Below, piece after piece: positions 1-10,874 of a stretch of DNA of 64,000 bases (position 1 is the first letter of the stretch; each line of letters opens with the position of its first letter). Source of the stretch: Heterohyrax brucei (taxonomy: Eukaryota > Chordata > Mammalia > Hyracoidea > Procaviidae); the NCBI GenBank assembly GCA_028571685.1, contig CM053148.1:87318001-87382000 (forward strand). The letters are read 5' to 3'. The notes beneath the pieces are model-generated. The model was not told the origin of the DNA. It ran no database searches and worked only from the letters and a program-made list of their open reading frames with translations. A program made the translations under genes and the position numbers.

Positions 1-89
1 CTTTAATACTATCCTATTGTCTACCTAATTGCTTTTATATTTGCCTGGTGATGTCTTCAAACTGTACAGCTGAAGACTGGAAAACACCC

Positions 90-611
90 TGCATTAGTCA
101 GCTAGTGCTGCTCTAACAGAAATATCACAGAGTGGATGACTTTAACAAGGAAGGTTTATTCTTACACAGTCCGGTAGGATACAAGTCCATATTCAGGGTG
201 TCCGTTTGAGGGGAAGGCTTTCCCTTTGTTGGCTCTGGAGGAAAGTCCAGTATGGCATCAGTCTTTGTCCAGGGAGCATCTTGGTGCAGGAATCTCAGGT
301 CTGAAGGACGTGCTCTTCTCCCAGTGCTGCTTGCTTAATGGTGTGAGGTTCCCAAATCTCTGCTTGCTTCTCTCTCCCTTTATTTCTTGTAGGATGAAAG
401 GATTAAGGGTGGGGCAAGCCATACTCCAGGGAACCTCCATTACAGTGGAACAGGGAGGTGATCTCATAAAGGGATTTACAGTTCCACCCTAATCCTTTAA
501 CATACAGCATAGGAAAAATCACAAAATGGAGGACATTCATAAGATACTGGAATCAAGGTCCATCCACATGGCCACACATACTTCTGGGGGGACACAATTC
601 AATCCATGACA
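90..611 (-). mobile_element. Solo MaLR (MLT1-like) LTR
   Basis: Fossil LTR lying on the minus strand. Read on the plus strand it opens near the motif agtcagctagtgctgct and closes with caattcaatccatgaca, the two termini shared by all the MaLR LTRs in this window. It is about 520 bp, a full LTR length for this group. The flanking pentamers caccc (85-89) and cactc (612-616) look like a diverged 5-bp target-site duplication. No internal region is attached, so it is a solo LTR. MaLR elements are non-autonomous relatives of ERVL. Short reading frames here are incidental. Confidence 0.85.
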
Positions 612-686
612 CACTCTAAAATACTTGGTGTTGTACTGTGGTCAGAAAAAAAAAGGTAGAACAGTGTCACCGTCCTTCACATGGCA
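612..686. other. Short unassigned spacer between LTRs
   Basis: About 75 bp of AT-rich sequence with an eight-base A run. Nothing recognised. Confidence 0.5.
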
Positions 687-1720
687 TGTCTTAGATACCC
701 AGTGCTGCTGTAACAGAAGCATTCTAAGAGGATGGCATTATCAAATAGAAGTCTGTTCTGTCACAGTCTACGAGGCTAGAAGTCAAACTTAGGGTACCTG
801 CTCCAAGGAAAGTATTTATCTCTTTGATCTCTCTGGGGGAAGGTCCTTGCCTTCAGTCTTCCCTAGTTCAGGAGCTTCTTAGCACAAAGTCCCCAGATCT
901 AAAGGAAGTGCTATGTTCCCAATACTTCTTTTTTGGTGGTACAAGGTCCCTCTGTTTCTCCCCTGGCTTCTCTGCTTAATATGCCGTCATGGATTGAATT
1001 GTGTCCCCTCCAAAATAGGTGTACCCATGTGGCTGGGCCATGATTCCCAGTATCTTGTGACTGTCCTCCATTTTGTGGTTTTCCTATGCTGTATGCCAAA
1101 GGACTAGAGAGGGACTGTAAATCCCTTCATAGGATCACCTCCCTCCTCCACTGTAAAGGGAGTTTCCCTGGATTATGGCTTGCCCCACTCTTAATCCTTT
1201 CATCCTGCAAGAGATAAAAGGAAAGAGACACAGGCAGAGAATTGGGAACCTCGTACCATCAAGAAAGCAGCACAGGGAGAAGAGCACATCCTGTAGACCC
1301 GAGGTTCCTGCACCAAAATCCTACCCGGACAAAGACTGATGCAGTACCAGACTTTCTTCTAGAGCCGACAAGGGGCGGCTGGAGCGGACACCCTGAATAT
1401 GGACTTGTAGCCTACAGGACTGTGGAAGAATAAATCTTTCTTTGCTAAAAGTATCCACTTTGTGATATTTCTGTTAAAGCAGCGCTAGCTGACTAAAACA
1501 TATGCCAAAAGGGATTGACTTGAGGGACAATCCAATATCGTAGATTGAGTTCTACCTCTATAACATCACTGCCATGGAGCCCATCTCATCATCACAGAAA
1601 CAGGATTTACAACACATGGGAAAGTTGTATCATATTATGTTTTGTCATGAAACACAATACTGAGAATCATGGCCTGGCCAAGCTGACACACAGTTTTGAG
1701 TGACATAATTCAAGCTGTGA
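687..1720 (-). mobile_element. MaLR LTR split by a second LTR
   Basis: Fossil minus-strand MaLR LTR in two parts, 687-984 and 1506-about 1720. It starts with tgtcttagatacccagtgct and carries the family body (caaggtccctctgtttctc near 942), then resumes after the inserted LTR. Its far end is weakly conserved around 1715-1722. The break matches exactly the insertion of the plus-strand LTR at 985-1500, so this copy is the older of the two. It looks more diverged than its neighbours. Confidence 0.8.
985..1500 (+). mobile_element. Solo MaLR LTR inside an older LTR
   Basis: Plus-strand MaLR LTR of 516 bp, running from the gtcatggattgaattgtgtc head to the gctagctgactaaaaca tail, with an aataaa-type signal near 1428. 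The pentamer tatgc is present on both sides (980-984 and 1501-1505), a perfect 5-bp target duplication that fixes both ends. It is inserted within the LTR at 687-1720. A solo LTR by structure. Confidence 0.9.
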
Positions 1721-2365
1721 TGGAAAATTCTGGATGATTTGTGAAATACGGGATAACTTACATTGATATGCTACAAGTTCCATATGAAAAGAAATATGCT
1801 TTGTGCTCTGCTTAAATGTTTCCACATTTTTTTTTAATTTTCTTTTCAAGGAACATAGCAGCAATGATGTTATAAAGTAGGTTTCAAAGAGAGAAGACAG
1901 AAGGATATACCTTAGGTAAGTTAAGAGCATTCCACCAAACATCTACATTCTTAAGAGTTGATATATACTACAAAATAGTAATAATAATTCCAGTTTATCT
2001 TTTCATGTTATGTTATACAAAATTTTATTTTGAAAAGATGTTAATTCCTGTATTCAAATAAAAATTGTACTCATTCACTTACATTGCTGTGTCTTCTTTC
2101 AGAGAGGTTATTAGTACGGCTGCTGCTAAACTCGTGTATAAGGTTTGTTTCAAGAAGTGGAGACACTCACATTCTCTATTATTTTAGTAAGTAACCTAGG
2201 GCACCACATTTATGTTGTCATTATTGTGATTTGAGGTGATAACAATGTATTTTAGTTAGTGCACTTATTGTTCTGTGATATCTAGTCTCATTAGAATTAA
2301 CATGACATTTTTAAAAAGTAAAAATTAATGGAGACAAATGTCATGGAAATTTACTCCAGTTTGTT
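1721..2365. other. Unassigned AT-rich sequence
   Basis: No gene or known repeat recognised. The minus-strand frame at 1667-1942 starts inside the LTR and has no familiar content. Confidence 0.4.
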
Positions 2366-3650
2366 TTTTAAAAGTCTATGGATATAATTTTAATGCAGGT
2401 TTTAATGCAGAGACCCCACCATCTTCTTACGAACAGTTGATATTTGACAAAGGCCTTACAAATGTAAAGTGGGGTAAAAAAATCTCCTTAACAAATGCTG
2501 TTGGCAGAATTGGATATCTACCTGCCAAAAACTGAAACAAGACCCATATCTCACACCTTACACAAAAACTAACTCTAAGTGGAACAAAGACCTAAAGATC
2601 AAACTTAAATGATAAAAATCATGCAAGAAAAAAATGGGATGTTCTTATTCACAGTTTAGAAAGACTTCAAAATCTAACAGTGAAAGCATGGTTAAAGAAA
2701 CGAAAATAGGTAAGTGGGAGCTGTGAAGAATCAAACACTTTTGCTCATCCAAAGACTTTATCAGGAGTTAAAAGACCACTTACAGAATGGGAAAACAAAA
2801 TTGCCACTACATTTTGGACCATCGTCTGACCTCCATAATCTACAAAGTTCTGCATAGTATCATCAAGAAAAAGGCAAATAACCCAATTAAGCAATGGGCA
2901 AAGGAGATGGGCAAACACTTCACTAGAGAGGACATCCAGGCAGCCAAAAGACACATGAGGAAACATTCACGACCATCAGCTGTTAAAGAAATCCAAATCA
3001 AAACTACAGTGAGATACCATCTCACCCCAACAAGGTTAGCAATGATCCAAAATACAGAAAACAACAAATGCTGGAGAGGCTGAGGAGAGATTGGAACTCT
3101 CCTACACTGCTGGTGGGATTGCAAAATGGTACAACCTCTTTGGAAAGCAATCTAGTGCTTCCTGAAAAACTGGAAATAGATATACAATTTGATACAGTAA
3201 TTCCACTGCTTGGTAGTTATCCTTCAGAAACAAAAGCAGTCACACGAACAGACACATACACGTGAATGTTTATTGCAACACAGTCCACAACAGCTAAAAG
3301 ATGGAATCAACACAGATGCCCGTCAACAGATGAAGGGATAAACAAACTGTGGTACATATGCTCAATGGAACACTATGCTGGGATAAAAGACAATAATGAC
3401 TTTAGAAAACATCTCATAATGTGGTTTCAATTCAAAGCTATTATGCTGGGTGAAATCAGTCAGCCTCAAAAGGACAAACATTGTATGAGATCCCTGTTGC
3501 AAGTTCTTAAAAATATAATTATCTACAGAAGAAAAAACTTTGATGGCTGTAAGAGGGGGGTGTGTGTGAGGGTTTACCACAGATGAAATAGTTGATAGAT
3601 GTCAGAAGTTGTATTCACTTACTATAATAAATATAAAAATAAATAATTCA
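2366..3650 (+). mobile_element. L1 LINE fragment, ORF2 C-terminus and 3' UTR
   Basis: Plus-strand L1, truncated at its 5' end and broken into several frames. Frame pieces match the C-terminal part of L1 ORF2 in order: a region like LxPxTPYTKxNSxW near 2540-2590, then [15 protein letters not shown] and [19 protein letters not shown] (2787-3083), [11 protein letters not shown], then the cysteine-rich WRG...GTTSLESN segment (3068-3265) and WNQHRCPSTDEGINKLWYI (3266-3480). The 3' UTR appears to run from about 3510 to 3650 and contains a G-rich run followed by an AT-rich end. Frameshifts separate each piece, so no intact protein is encoded. An old copy. Confidence 0.85.
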
Positions 3651-4118
3651 ATGTAAATATTGGACTGACCTATTATTTTCAAAGTTTACATGACTAAAAA
3701 TTAAATGTGCTTTATAACTGAAAACTTCAAAGTAATCTGATAACCACATATCCATTGATGGAAAAAGAAAGCAATGTTTTAAATTGTGTTGAGTTGTGAT
3801 GGAATTCTAAGCATCTGTGTTTTATAACAAACATTGTTTTTCCTAATATCATGAAAAGTACACTAAACAACAACACGAGGTACATTTTCTGTTCTTGTAC
3901 ATTGGAAATTGCTCTTTGCAATTACCAAAAAAAGTGAAAGACACAACTTGCAATCCTTTCAAAATCCTTTTAATGAAATATTATGAACAGAAAACTTACA
4001 GAATAATTCTTAAACTGTATTGCATAGTATTCTGGCACCAATGTGGATATTTTCCAATGAAATCTGTCTTTTCAAGAATAAACAGAGGTACACTGTTCAA
4101 ACATGAAGAGCACATGTG
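3651..4118. other. Unassigned sequence
   Basis: About 470 bp of AT-rich sequence. The reading frames at 3727-3921 (minus) and 3895-4182 (plus) have no recognisable content. The latter runs into the RTE fragment that follows. Confidence 0.4.
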
Positions 4119-4507
4119 GAAATGGATAAAGAAAACCGAAGAACTGGTATCTCTGAATTATGGTGTTGATCAGGAGTATTGAATATACCATGGATGCCAG
4201 AAGAATGAACAAAGCTGCCTTGGAAGAAACATAGTCAGAATACCCCTTAGAAGCAAGGATGACAAACCCTTATCTCACCTACTCTGGACACATTATCAGG
4301 AGGGACCGGTCCTTAGAGAAGGACATCGTGCTTGGTAGAATAATGGGTGAACAAGGAAGAGGAAGACCCCCGATGAGACGGACTGACACAGTGACTGCAA
4401 CAATGGCCTTAACTACCACAGGGTTGTGAGGATGGCTCAGAACTAGGCACTGTTTAGTTCTGCTGCACACACACGGTCTCTACAAGTCAGTGCTGACTTG
4501 ATGGCAT
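4119..4507 (+). mobile_element. RTE LINE 3' end fragment
   Basis: Plus-strand 3' end of an Afrotheria-type RTE (BovB-like) LINE. It carries the ORF 3' part (gaattatggtgttg near 4156; HGCQKNEQSCLGRN-like frame; tactctggacacattatcag near 4281; gagaaggacatcgtgcttgg near 4316) and the 3' UTR (actgcaacaatggcctt; gtgctgacttgatggcat). Stops break the frame. It abuts a minus-strand RTE derivative, so the two lie tail to tail. Confidence 0.85.
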
Positions 4508-4905
4508 CGTTTTTCATCAGGTGGGTTCTGAGGCACGACCACGTGACATGTAACAGACGGAAACATTGTCAAGTCCTACGCCAGCTTCACAGTCACTGGC
4601 ATGGATCAAGTCAAGTGTTGCTGCCAACATGTATTTTGAATGCTTTCCAACCTAAGGAGCTCATCTTTCAGTACTACACGGAAAGATAATTCTGTTGTTA
4701 TCCACAGGTTTTCATTAGCTAATTTTTGGAAGTATTGTGCTAGGCATTCCTTTGTAGTTTGTCTTAGTCTCCAAGTTTCACTGACACTTGTCACTCCTGG
4801 GTGAACCTGCTAGTATTTGAAATATCAGTGGCAGAGCTTACACCATCATGGAAGCCACCAAAGTGTGACAAACTGAAAGACAGGTGGTAGAGAGACTAAT
4901 TAGAA
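4508..4905 (-). mobile_element. Short RTE derivative, 3' end joined to 5' end
   Basis: Minus-strand composite of about 400 bp. Plus-strand bases 4508-about 4635 resemble the RTE 3' end (acatgtaacagacgg; gtcctacgccagcttcacag). Bases from about 4640 to 4905 match the 5' end of RTE seen at 38460-38705 (cattagctaatttttggaag; gtatttgaaatatcagtggc). The whole ORF is absent. The copy at 44563-44935 has the same layout. It could be a chance internal deletion or a member of a non-autonomous subfamily. Confidence 0.65.
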
Positions 4906-4969
4906 GAACTCAGATGACAAGGAACCTCAGTTTGGGGTTAATCAGATCACCTTTTTTCAAAGTCTCTCT

Positions 4970-5132
4970 GTGACCCTGGTGATGTAGTAGGTTAAGTCCT
5001 ACATCTGCTAACCGAAAGGTCAGCAGTTCAAATCTACCAGGTGCTCCTTGGAAACTCTATGGGGCGGTTCTACTCTGACCTCTAGGGTGGCCATGAGTTG
5101 GAACCAATTCGACAGCAGTGGTTTGGTGACTC
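4970..5132 (+). mobile_element. AfroSINE, full length
   Basis: tRNA-derived SINE. The head gaccctggtgatgtagt is followed by an A-box/B-box-like stretch (gctaaccgaaaggtcagcag, ttcaaatctaccagg), the body ctccttggaaactctatggg and the tail gttggaaccaattcgacagc with ggtttgg. About 163 bp, near full length. Confidence 0.9.
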
Positions 5133-6870
5133 TTTAGGTTGGTGTTGCCTATTGGAGGAATTTTCCAATTGTAAAGATTCTGGAAAACATTTTTAGTTGT
5201 GAAATATGAACCTAAGCACTGATTTCCAGGAGTGTCACTAGGGCATTTGTTATTAACAGTGGAATATAAGATCCCTCTCAGTGAGGCTCTAAGGGAGGTT
5301 TCCCCACCCTCCAGTATTTCTCAACAGATGAAAAATATGAAAAACCTACTTAGGAAGATGGTATAGGAAAGTATCTTTAACTTGCTGTAGATAACATTGA
5401 GTTTAACATTTAAGTTGTTTGAAATATTTTGATGTAGTTGCATGCTACAGGAGAGTCTAGTATTAGAGGGATTAGAGGAAAAATCACCAAATGCATCAGC
5501 CTTGCACTTTCCAGTTTCCAGAGGAATAACTGATGTCTCTGTGAGGTAATGGGTTGTACAAACATAAGGGCTGGAAGAATATCTTTGAAGAAGGAAGTTG
5601 TAGGATTTCTGAAATTTCTGCTACTTTTGATTTATAGATGACACAGGTTATCTACTGTGATTGTGAAGATTGTGAGTGTTAAGCTCACTGTATTTTTTTC
5701 ACAAAGGACATATAGCCTTAAAGAGTTATTTTATAATGGTCTCCTTACGGGTATGTCTCAGCCACTTGAAATGAAAGTGGTATACCCCAGATTGAAAGTA
5801 CAGAATCAAGCATCTTTTATGGACTACAAGGAAAGTAGCTTTTTGGCAAGGAAATGCTTCAGGCTTTCCTAAAGATAGACATATAATAATTAAAATACTA
5901 CGGCAAGTGGAAGCTGGATTAGTCCCATATTTGAGTACTCCAATGGCCCTGAAGGCTTTGGTTCAGGACCATGTACCACGTTTAAACTTTTTGTGCCTAG
6001 TAGTACATACAGAGATCATGAACTTTTGCAGCACCTGGAGTTTACTGGGAAGCGTTGTCCCACTGAGAGTGAGTGCTGCTACAAGGCAGGGGCCTTTCAA
6101 CTGTTTGAAACTGAAGAAATGATTGCATGCCACAAATTACTGCTTTTGCATAGAATTATATGAAACATCTGAATTTTTTTGTAGGGAAATTAGAAGTTTT
6201 GAAACCATATACTCACCAATAGACCTCATGGGGACTTTGGGATGTAATGAGTTCTACTTCATGTGTACTGCTAAACACTAAGAGTAAGCTTGTGGGAAGG
6301 GGACCAAAAAAATGAAAACTCATACTACTTACCCAGAATTCAGTCATACTACCTGATTCAACATACATTCATTAATGAAAACACGTGGTAACAACAAAAA
6401 ATTCAAAGCAGAAAATAATTGTGCCATTGAAGAGGTAAAATTTTTGTTTCAGTATTATGGAATTGATTTATTATTAAAAATCAACACAGAGAAACACTAA
6501 AAAGACAACTGAGGACCAAAATAACCTGCTTGCTTTTTAATATTTCTCCATCTATGTTGATCTGTAATAACAATCTACTTGCCCATATCATGGTGAAGGG
6601 TTTCATGCAGAAATTTAGCCAGTATCTATTTGGTGCCAATACTACTTACCTTAACATAGTCAGAGATGATCTGAGTGAAGGATACAGCCAGATTTGGTTC
6701 CATTCTGCCTTTCCAAAGTCAGTGACTAAACTTTTCTGTTTTATAATGGCCTTTTTGAATACCTGCAGATACATATCCTTTGAAGAAGAGTTAGTTAGGG
6801 CATAATCTTGATGAAGGTCCCTTGTTTGGCATAATCACTTTTTGAATATTTTCTAGAGCTTCGTAGTGTT

Positions 6871-6874
<4 letters not shown>
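5133..6874. other. Long unassigned stretch
   Basis: About 1.7 kb without a recognised repeat or exon. Frames at 5657-5872, 5907-6122 and 6530-6805 are short, lack familiar motifs, and show no support as genes. Probably old unique or decayed repeat sequence. Confidence 0.4.

Positions 6875-6922
<48 letters not shown>
6875..6922. repeat. (TG)24 microsatellite
   Basis: Twenty-four uninterrupted TG units, the cleanest dinucleotide repeat in the window. A purity this high suggests it is length-polymorphic. Confidence 0.95.
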
Positions 6923-6923
<1 letters not shown>

Positions 6924-6979
6924 ACCTCAACCTTTACGATAGTTTCTCTCGAGTAAGTACAGAGTCCCTGTAGAACAGC

Positions 6980-7152
6980 TCTGTGGGAGAATGACCTGCA
7001 ATCTGCTCTGGTAAATATTAGGACCCAGGAAACAGTGATGCAGTTCTCATATGAGATTTTATGAGATTTCTACGAGTGGGGATCTATTCAGTGGATCATC
7101 ACAGCAAGAAAAGGTTGCTATGAGTTGGAATTGAGTCAAGAGCAACATTTTT
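6980..7152 (+). mobile_element. Long-form AfroSINE, diverged
   Basis: A longer AfroSINE type with an extra central segment: gcaatctgctctggtaaata matches the 'gatctgctt..gtaaagatta' segment seen at 19705 and 27553. The tail is ttgctatgagttggaattga. The middle contains an unrelated-looking stretch, perhaps a small insertion. Confidence 0.6.
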
Positions 7153-7683
7153 TTTCTTTCTATTTTTTTGGTTTAGTAAGTACAAATGCCATTTTAAAGT
7201 TCTTTTGTTTGTCTGTTATTGATGAGCTTTCCAATAGGGTTGAGAAACTCCATTGATTTCCAGTGTATCACAAAGCCATGTACTACTCAAAAAAATTGCA
7301 CCTGCCGTTTGTATGTATATTTACTTCAAAGCCATATATTACTCAAAAATCACACCTGCCATTTGTGTGTATATTTACTTTCTGCTCTTTTGAATGATTA
7401 ACAAGTTTTAGTATGTGCAGTAAGTTCTCCTATACAGACTAATATTACCCCAGGAATGCTTATCAAAGCACATTTTATATTTGTGAGAACATATCCGTCT
7501 AGCTAACTGCCATTTTCAGTTTTGACGTATAATCCATCCACCAATGATGTTAGGTCAGGATTCCCAATGGGAATCTCTGATAAACCTGAGCAAGATAAAG
7601 AAACTTCCCCAGCTGAGGTACCACTGTAGCAAGGATTCTCTTCTGGTAAATACCAATGACTGGGAGAGATAAGGTTACTATAA
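7153..7683. other. Unassigned AT-rich sequence
   Basis: Contains an imperfect local duplication. A unit like catgtactactcaaaaaa..cacctgcc..gtatatttactt begins at about 7275 and recurs about 57 bp later. Otherwise nothing recognised. Confidence 0.5.
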
Positions 7684-7823
7684 AACCAAATCAAACCCAC
7701 GGTTGTCGAGTCAGGTCCAAATCACAGCAACCCTAGAGCTGAGGGTGGGATTGCCCCATAGAGTTTCCAAGGAGCGGCTGGAGGATTTGAACTGCCAACC
7801 TTTTGGTTAGTGGACATGAGGCT
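7683..7823 (-). mobile_element. AfroSINE
   Basis: Minus-strand copy. On the plus strand it reads accaaatcaaacccacggtt (tail), cagcaaccctagagctgag, ccatagagtttccaaggagc and gaactgccaaccttttggtt. The 5' head is degraded. Confidence 0.85.
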
Positions 7824-8263
7824 GTCATAGTAGGAGCTAAAAATGTGACAGGGAAAAGATAACAGATTTGAAAAGGTTAATGGTATGGCAGAAAATACTT
7901 GTTCTTTTCCCCCCGCCCCGAGTCAGTAGTAATGTTAACTGCATGTGACTAACATTTAGGTCAAATGGAGAGCCTGTAAGTATTTTAGCAGAAACATTAA
8001 TAAGTTCTGCAATGGCAGTTAGTTTCCTAAGACTAACAAATTAAATCTTTACAGCCCCGTAAAACATGAAGTTATACTAAGCTAGGAGTTTTTATACTTA
8101 CCCTGAAGATGAGCTAGACTCAAAGTTAACAAATCACGCATGCGCAAATAGACAAAAGATTTTTTTTTTTTTTTTTCTTTGCAGTTAGTGATGTCTAAAA
8201 GAGGAGGCTGTTGAAGACTTGCTTATACTTAGCTCCCAAAAGGGAAAGTCTTTTGTTAGGCCT
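7824..8263. other. Unassigned sequence with a T17 run
   Basis: A homopolymer of 17 T lies at 8160-8176. Nothing else recognised. Confidence 0.5.
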
Positions 8264-8421
8264 GAAAAAACCAAAAAACCAAAAACCAAAATCAAAAAAA
8301 CACTGTCGTCTAGTCAGGCCCTACTCATAGTGAACCTAGAGGTCGGGGTAGAACTGCCCCAAAGAATTTCCAGGGAGGTCTCTGGAGATTTGAACTGCTG
8401 ACTTTTGGGTTAGCAGACACA
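8264..8421 (-). mobile_element. AfroSINE
   Basis: Minus-strand copy with a CCAAAAA-rich tail (8264-8300), then gtagaactgccccaaagaat, gaactgctgacttttgggtt and the head cut at about 8421. Confidence 0.85.
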
Positions 8422-8677
8422 TGGAGGCTTAGTCAATTAATTAAAGGTATCTCAGAATCTCAAAGTTGACACTCCTGGTACACAATATTCAGTTAAATGT
8501 AAAATTTAAATCTAAAACATTTTTCATTGTTGTTTTCTGAAGAGTCTAAGAATTATTTGAAGAAGTTAGCATATCAGGAAAGAATGTTGTGTCTCTTCAC
8601 CTTAAATAATGGATTGTATATAGGAAAAATTGAAATTTATCTTTTGAGAAGTTATGTCTCTTTTCAGCTAGGGCAAG
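8422..8677. other. Unassigned sequence
   Basis: About 255 bp, AT-rich, nothing recognised. Confidence 0.4.
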
Positions 8678-9133
8678 TGTCTTAGTCACCTGGTACTGCT
8701 CTAGCAGAAAACACCACTAGTGGAAGTCTTCATGAAGAGAAATTTTTATCTGACACAATCTGATAAGCTACATGTCCACTTATGAGTTACAGGTCTACTC
8801 AGTAAGAGAGATTACCACAGTCTGATAGGTTGAGTCACAGTCCAGTAGGTTGAGTCAAAATTCAAGGAGAGCATCTTGGCACAGGAACCTCAGGTCCAAA
8901 GGACGTGCTCTGCTCTCAGTGTTGCTTCTTCGTGGTATGAGGTTCCCAGCTTCCTCTGCTCATTTCTCTCCCTGATATCATACAAGCTTGTAGCTTGACT
9001 CCTGCCTCACTAACACAACTGCAGCCCATTCTCCATCATCAGTATCACAGAGGAAGGATTCACAACACATGGGAGGAAGGGCATCATACTGGGACTCATA
9101 GCCGAGTCAAATCAACACATTCAATCCATGACA
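8678..9133 (-). mobile_element. Solo MaLR LTR with perfect target duplication
   Basis: Minus-strand LTR of 456 bp running from tgtcttagtcacctggtact to cacattcaatccatgaca. The pentamer gcaag occurs at 8673-8677 and again at 9134-9138. It carries an internal local duplication around 8800-8860 (cagtctgataggttgagtca and a near-copy just after). Solo LTR. Confidence 0.9.
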
Positions 9134-9138
9134 GCAAG

Positions 9139-9403
9139 TAACTGACTTTTTTTTTTTCCTTTTTAAATAGGCTTCTTTGTTCTACAATGTAAGAGATCAT
9201 CTACATACTCTAATAGACACAACCACATGAGAAATGCAAATCTTTTGAGGTTTGGGAAAAATAGAAGTGAGGTAGATTTCAACAGAACCATAGGCATGAC
9301 TCTCCACGTTTATATTTAGTTGTCCTACTTCCATGAAGAACACAGGATATTGGCTTTCTTGGTCTAGAGGGACATTGAAAAAAGATTTACTATAGTAAAG
9401 CAA
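9139..9403. other. Unassigned sequence
   Basis: A 68-codon minus frame lies at 9197-9403, with no recognisable motif or repeat. Confidence 0.35.
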
Positions 9404-9575
9404 GAAGTCCTGATGGTCTAGTGATTAAAGTACTTGGCTGTTAACAAAATGGTCAGTGGTTTGAACCAAATACCACTCTGGGGAAAAATTTTGGCAATCT
9501 AGTTAAATAGAAAATTCAGCCTTGGGAATCTTGAAGCAATCTCAGTCACCCAGAAAGTGGATTAGAGTCGCATAT
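9404..9575 (+). mobile_element. Long-form AfroSINE
   Basis: Head aagtcctgatggtctagtga, core caatggtcagtggtttgaac-like, tail attagagtcgcatatc. It is more diverged than the short form that follows 75 bp later. Confidence 0.65.
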
Positions 9576-9647
9576 CTAAGTGTGTTAGATATTTTCCCCT
9601 AAATCCATAAAGGCTATTGTTTTCAGTGGTGACTTTCTGAGTTGTGG

Positions 9648-9815
9648 ATACCCTGGTGGCATCATGGTTAAGTGCCACGCCTGCTAACCAAAAGTTTGGC
9701 GGTGCAAATATACCAGGTGTTCCTTGGAAACTCTAGAGGGTTGCTATGAGTCAGAATTGACTCGACAGTAGTTGGTTTGGTTTGGCATCAATGGTTTGGT
9801 TTGGTTTGGTTTGAA
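9648..9815 (+). mobile_element. AfroSINE with expanded TTTGG tail
   Basis: Head ataccctggtggcatcatgg, body aggtgttccttggaaactct with a small internal deletion, end gaattgactcgacagtag. The tail has grown into TTTGG repeats up to about 9815, interrupted once by catcaa. Confidence 0.9.
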
Positions 9816-9995
9816 ATCAATGACAGGAACACATTTGAGTTAGCTACTAAGAACACGTCAGGGACAATTATGTTGCTGATGGTCCTGAAGTTTTAAACGA
9901 GTCAATATGCTTGTTACTTCCATTCTTTACTGGAAGGACAATGGCACAATAAGAGCTGGTGTAAAGTAGCAGAGGGCCATCGCATACATGTTATT

Positions 9996-10148
9996 GTTGT
10001 GGCTGTTGTGAGGTGCCATGGAATTGGCTTTGACTGCTACCAATACTATGTGCAGCAGAACAAAACACTTAACCTGCCATGTACCATTATCGCAATTATT
10101 GCTATGTTTGAGCCCATTATTGCAGCATTTGTATCAGTACACATTGGA
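9996..10148 (-). mobile_element. RTE LINE 3' end fragment
   Basis: Minus-strand RTE 3' terminus. Plus-strand text runs ttgtgaggtgccatggaatt, atgtgcagcagaacaaaaca, gctatgtttgagcccattat. It is about 150 bp, truncated, and separate from the RTE insertion that starts at 10283. Confidence 0.75.
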
Positions 10149-10270
10149 TCTAAGTCCTTGGAACACAGAATTAATCCCTTCCTTTATTTCTGGCTTCAGT
10201 GGTATAGGAAATGTTGGATAGAATCTATCTGAACTCGTATATATTTTTCTCAAAGTAGTTTCACTTTGTG
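10149..10270. other. Pre-insertion flank of the RTE at 10283
   Basis: About 120 bp, nothing recognised. The 12-bp target-site copy agtagaattcca (10271-10282) follows it. Confidence 0.5.
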
Positions 10271-10282
10271 AGTAGAATTCCA

Positions 10283-10874
10283 TGACTTTAAACCATGCAG
10301 TGTCCCCTTGTTTTGTTCAAATGACTGCCTCTTGATCCACATACATATTCCTTAAGAGCACAATTAGGTATTCTGGAATTCCAATTCTCTGCAATGTTAG
10401 CCATAATTTAATATGATCCATACAGTTGACTGTTTTGGATAGTCAGTGAAACACAAGGAAACGTCTGGCTAGTATTCCTTGCTTTCAGCCAAGATCCATC
10501 TAACATCAGAGATGATATCCCTGGTTCCACATCCTCTTCTGAACCCAGCTTCCATTTCTGGCAGTTCCTTGTCAATATATTGTTGTGGTTGCTTTTGAAT
10601 GATCTTGAGCAGAATTTTACTTGCTTGTGATGTCAACAATATTGTTTGGTAATTTCCACATTCAGCTGGATCACCTTTCTTTGGAATGGGCATAAATATG
10701 ATCTCTTCCAGTCAGTTGACCATGTAGCTGTCCTCCAAATTTCTTGGCAAAGATGAGTGAGCACTTTCAGTGCTGCATCTGTTTGTTGAAATATCTCAAC
10801 TGATATTCCATCAATTCCTGGAGCCTTGTTTTTCGCCAATGCCTTCAATATAGCTTTGATTTCCTCCTTCTGTA
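10283..10874 (-). mobile_element. RTE LINE, inverted 5' segment (reverse transcriptase)
   Basis: First half of one RTE insertion that spans 10283-11828. This half lies on the minus strand and encodes reverse-transcriptase motifs: KNKAPGIDGIS and WSTDWKRS (10633-10890 frame), then PIPKKGDPAECGNYQTI and AGFRRGCGTRDIISDVRWIL (10469-10693 frame), then an FDCVDH-like stretch near 10420. It stops at 10284-10310, a 27-bp block repeated in reverse complement at 10875-10901 where the plus-strand half begins. That arrangement is the expected product of twin priming. Frames are broken. Confidence 0.9.

Noticed and set aside
913-1107. Paired opposite-strand frames near 1 kb
   Set aside because: Both lie across LTR sequence, and similar frames occur at 34746-34967 in another LTR of the family.
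4970-5132. A-box/B-box-like motifs as tRNA genes
   Set aside because: The motifs recur in every AfroSINE and lack a tRNA fold and 3' end; they are the SINE's internal promoter heritage.
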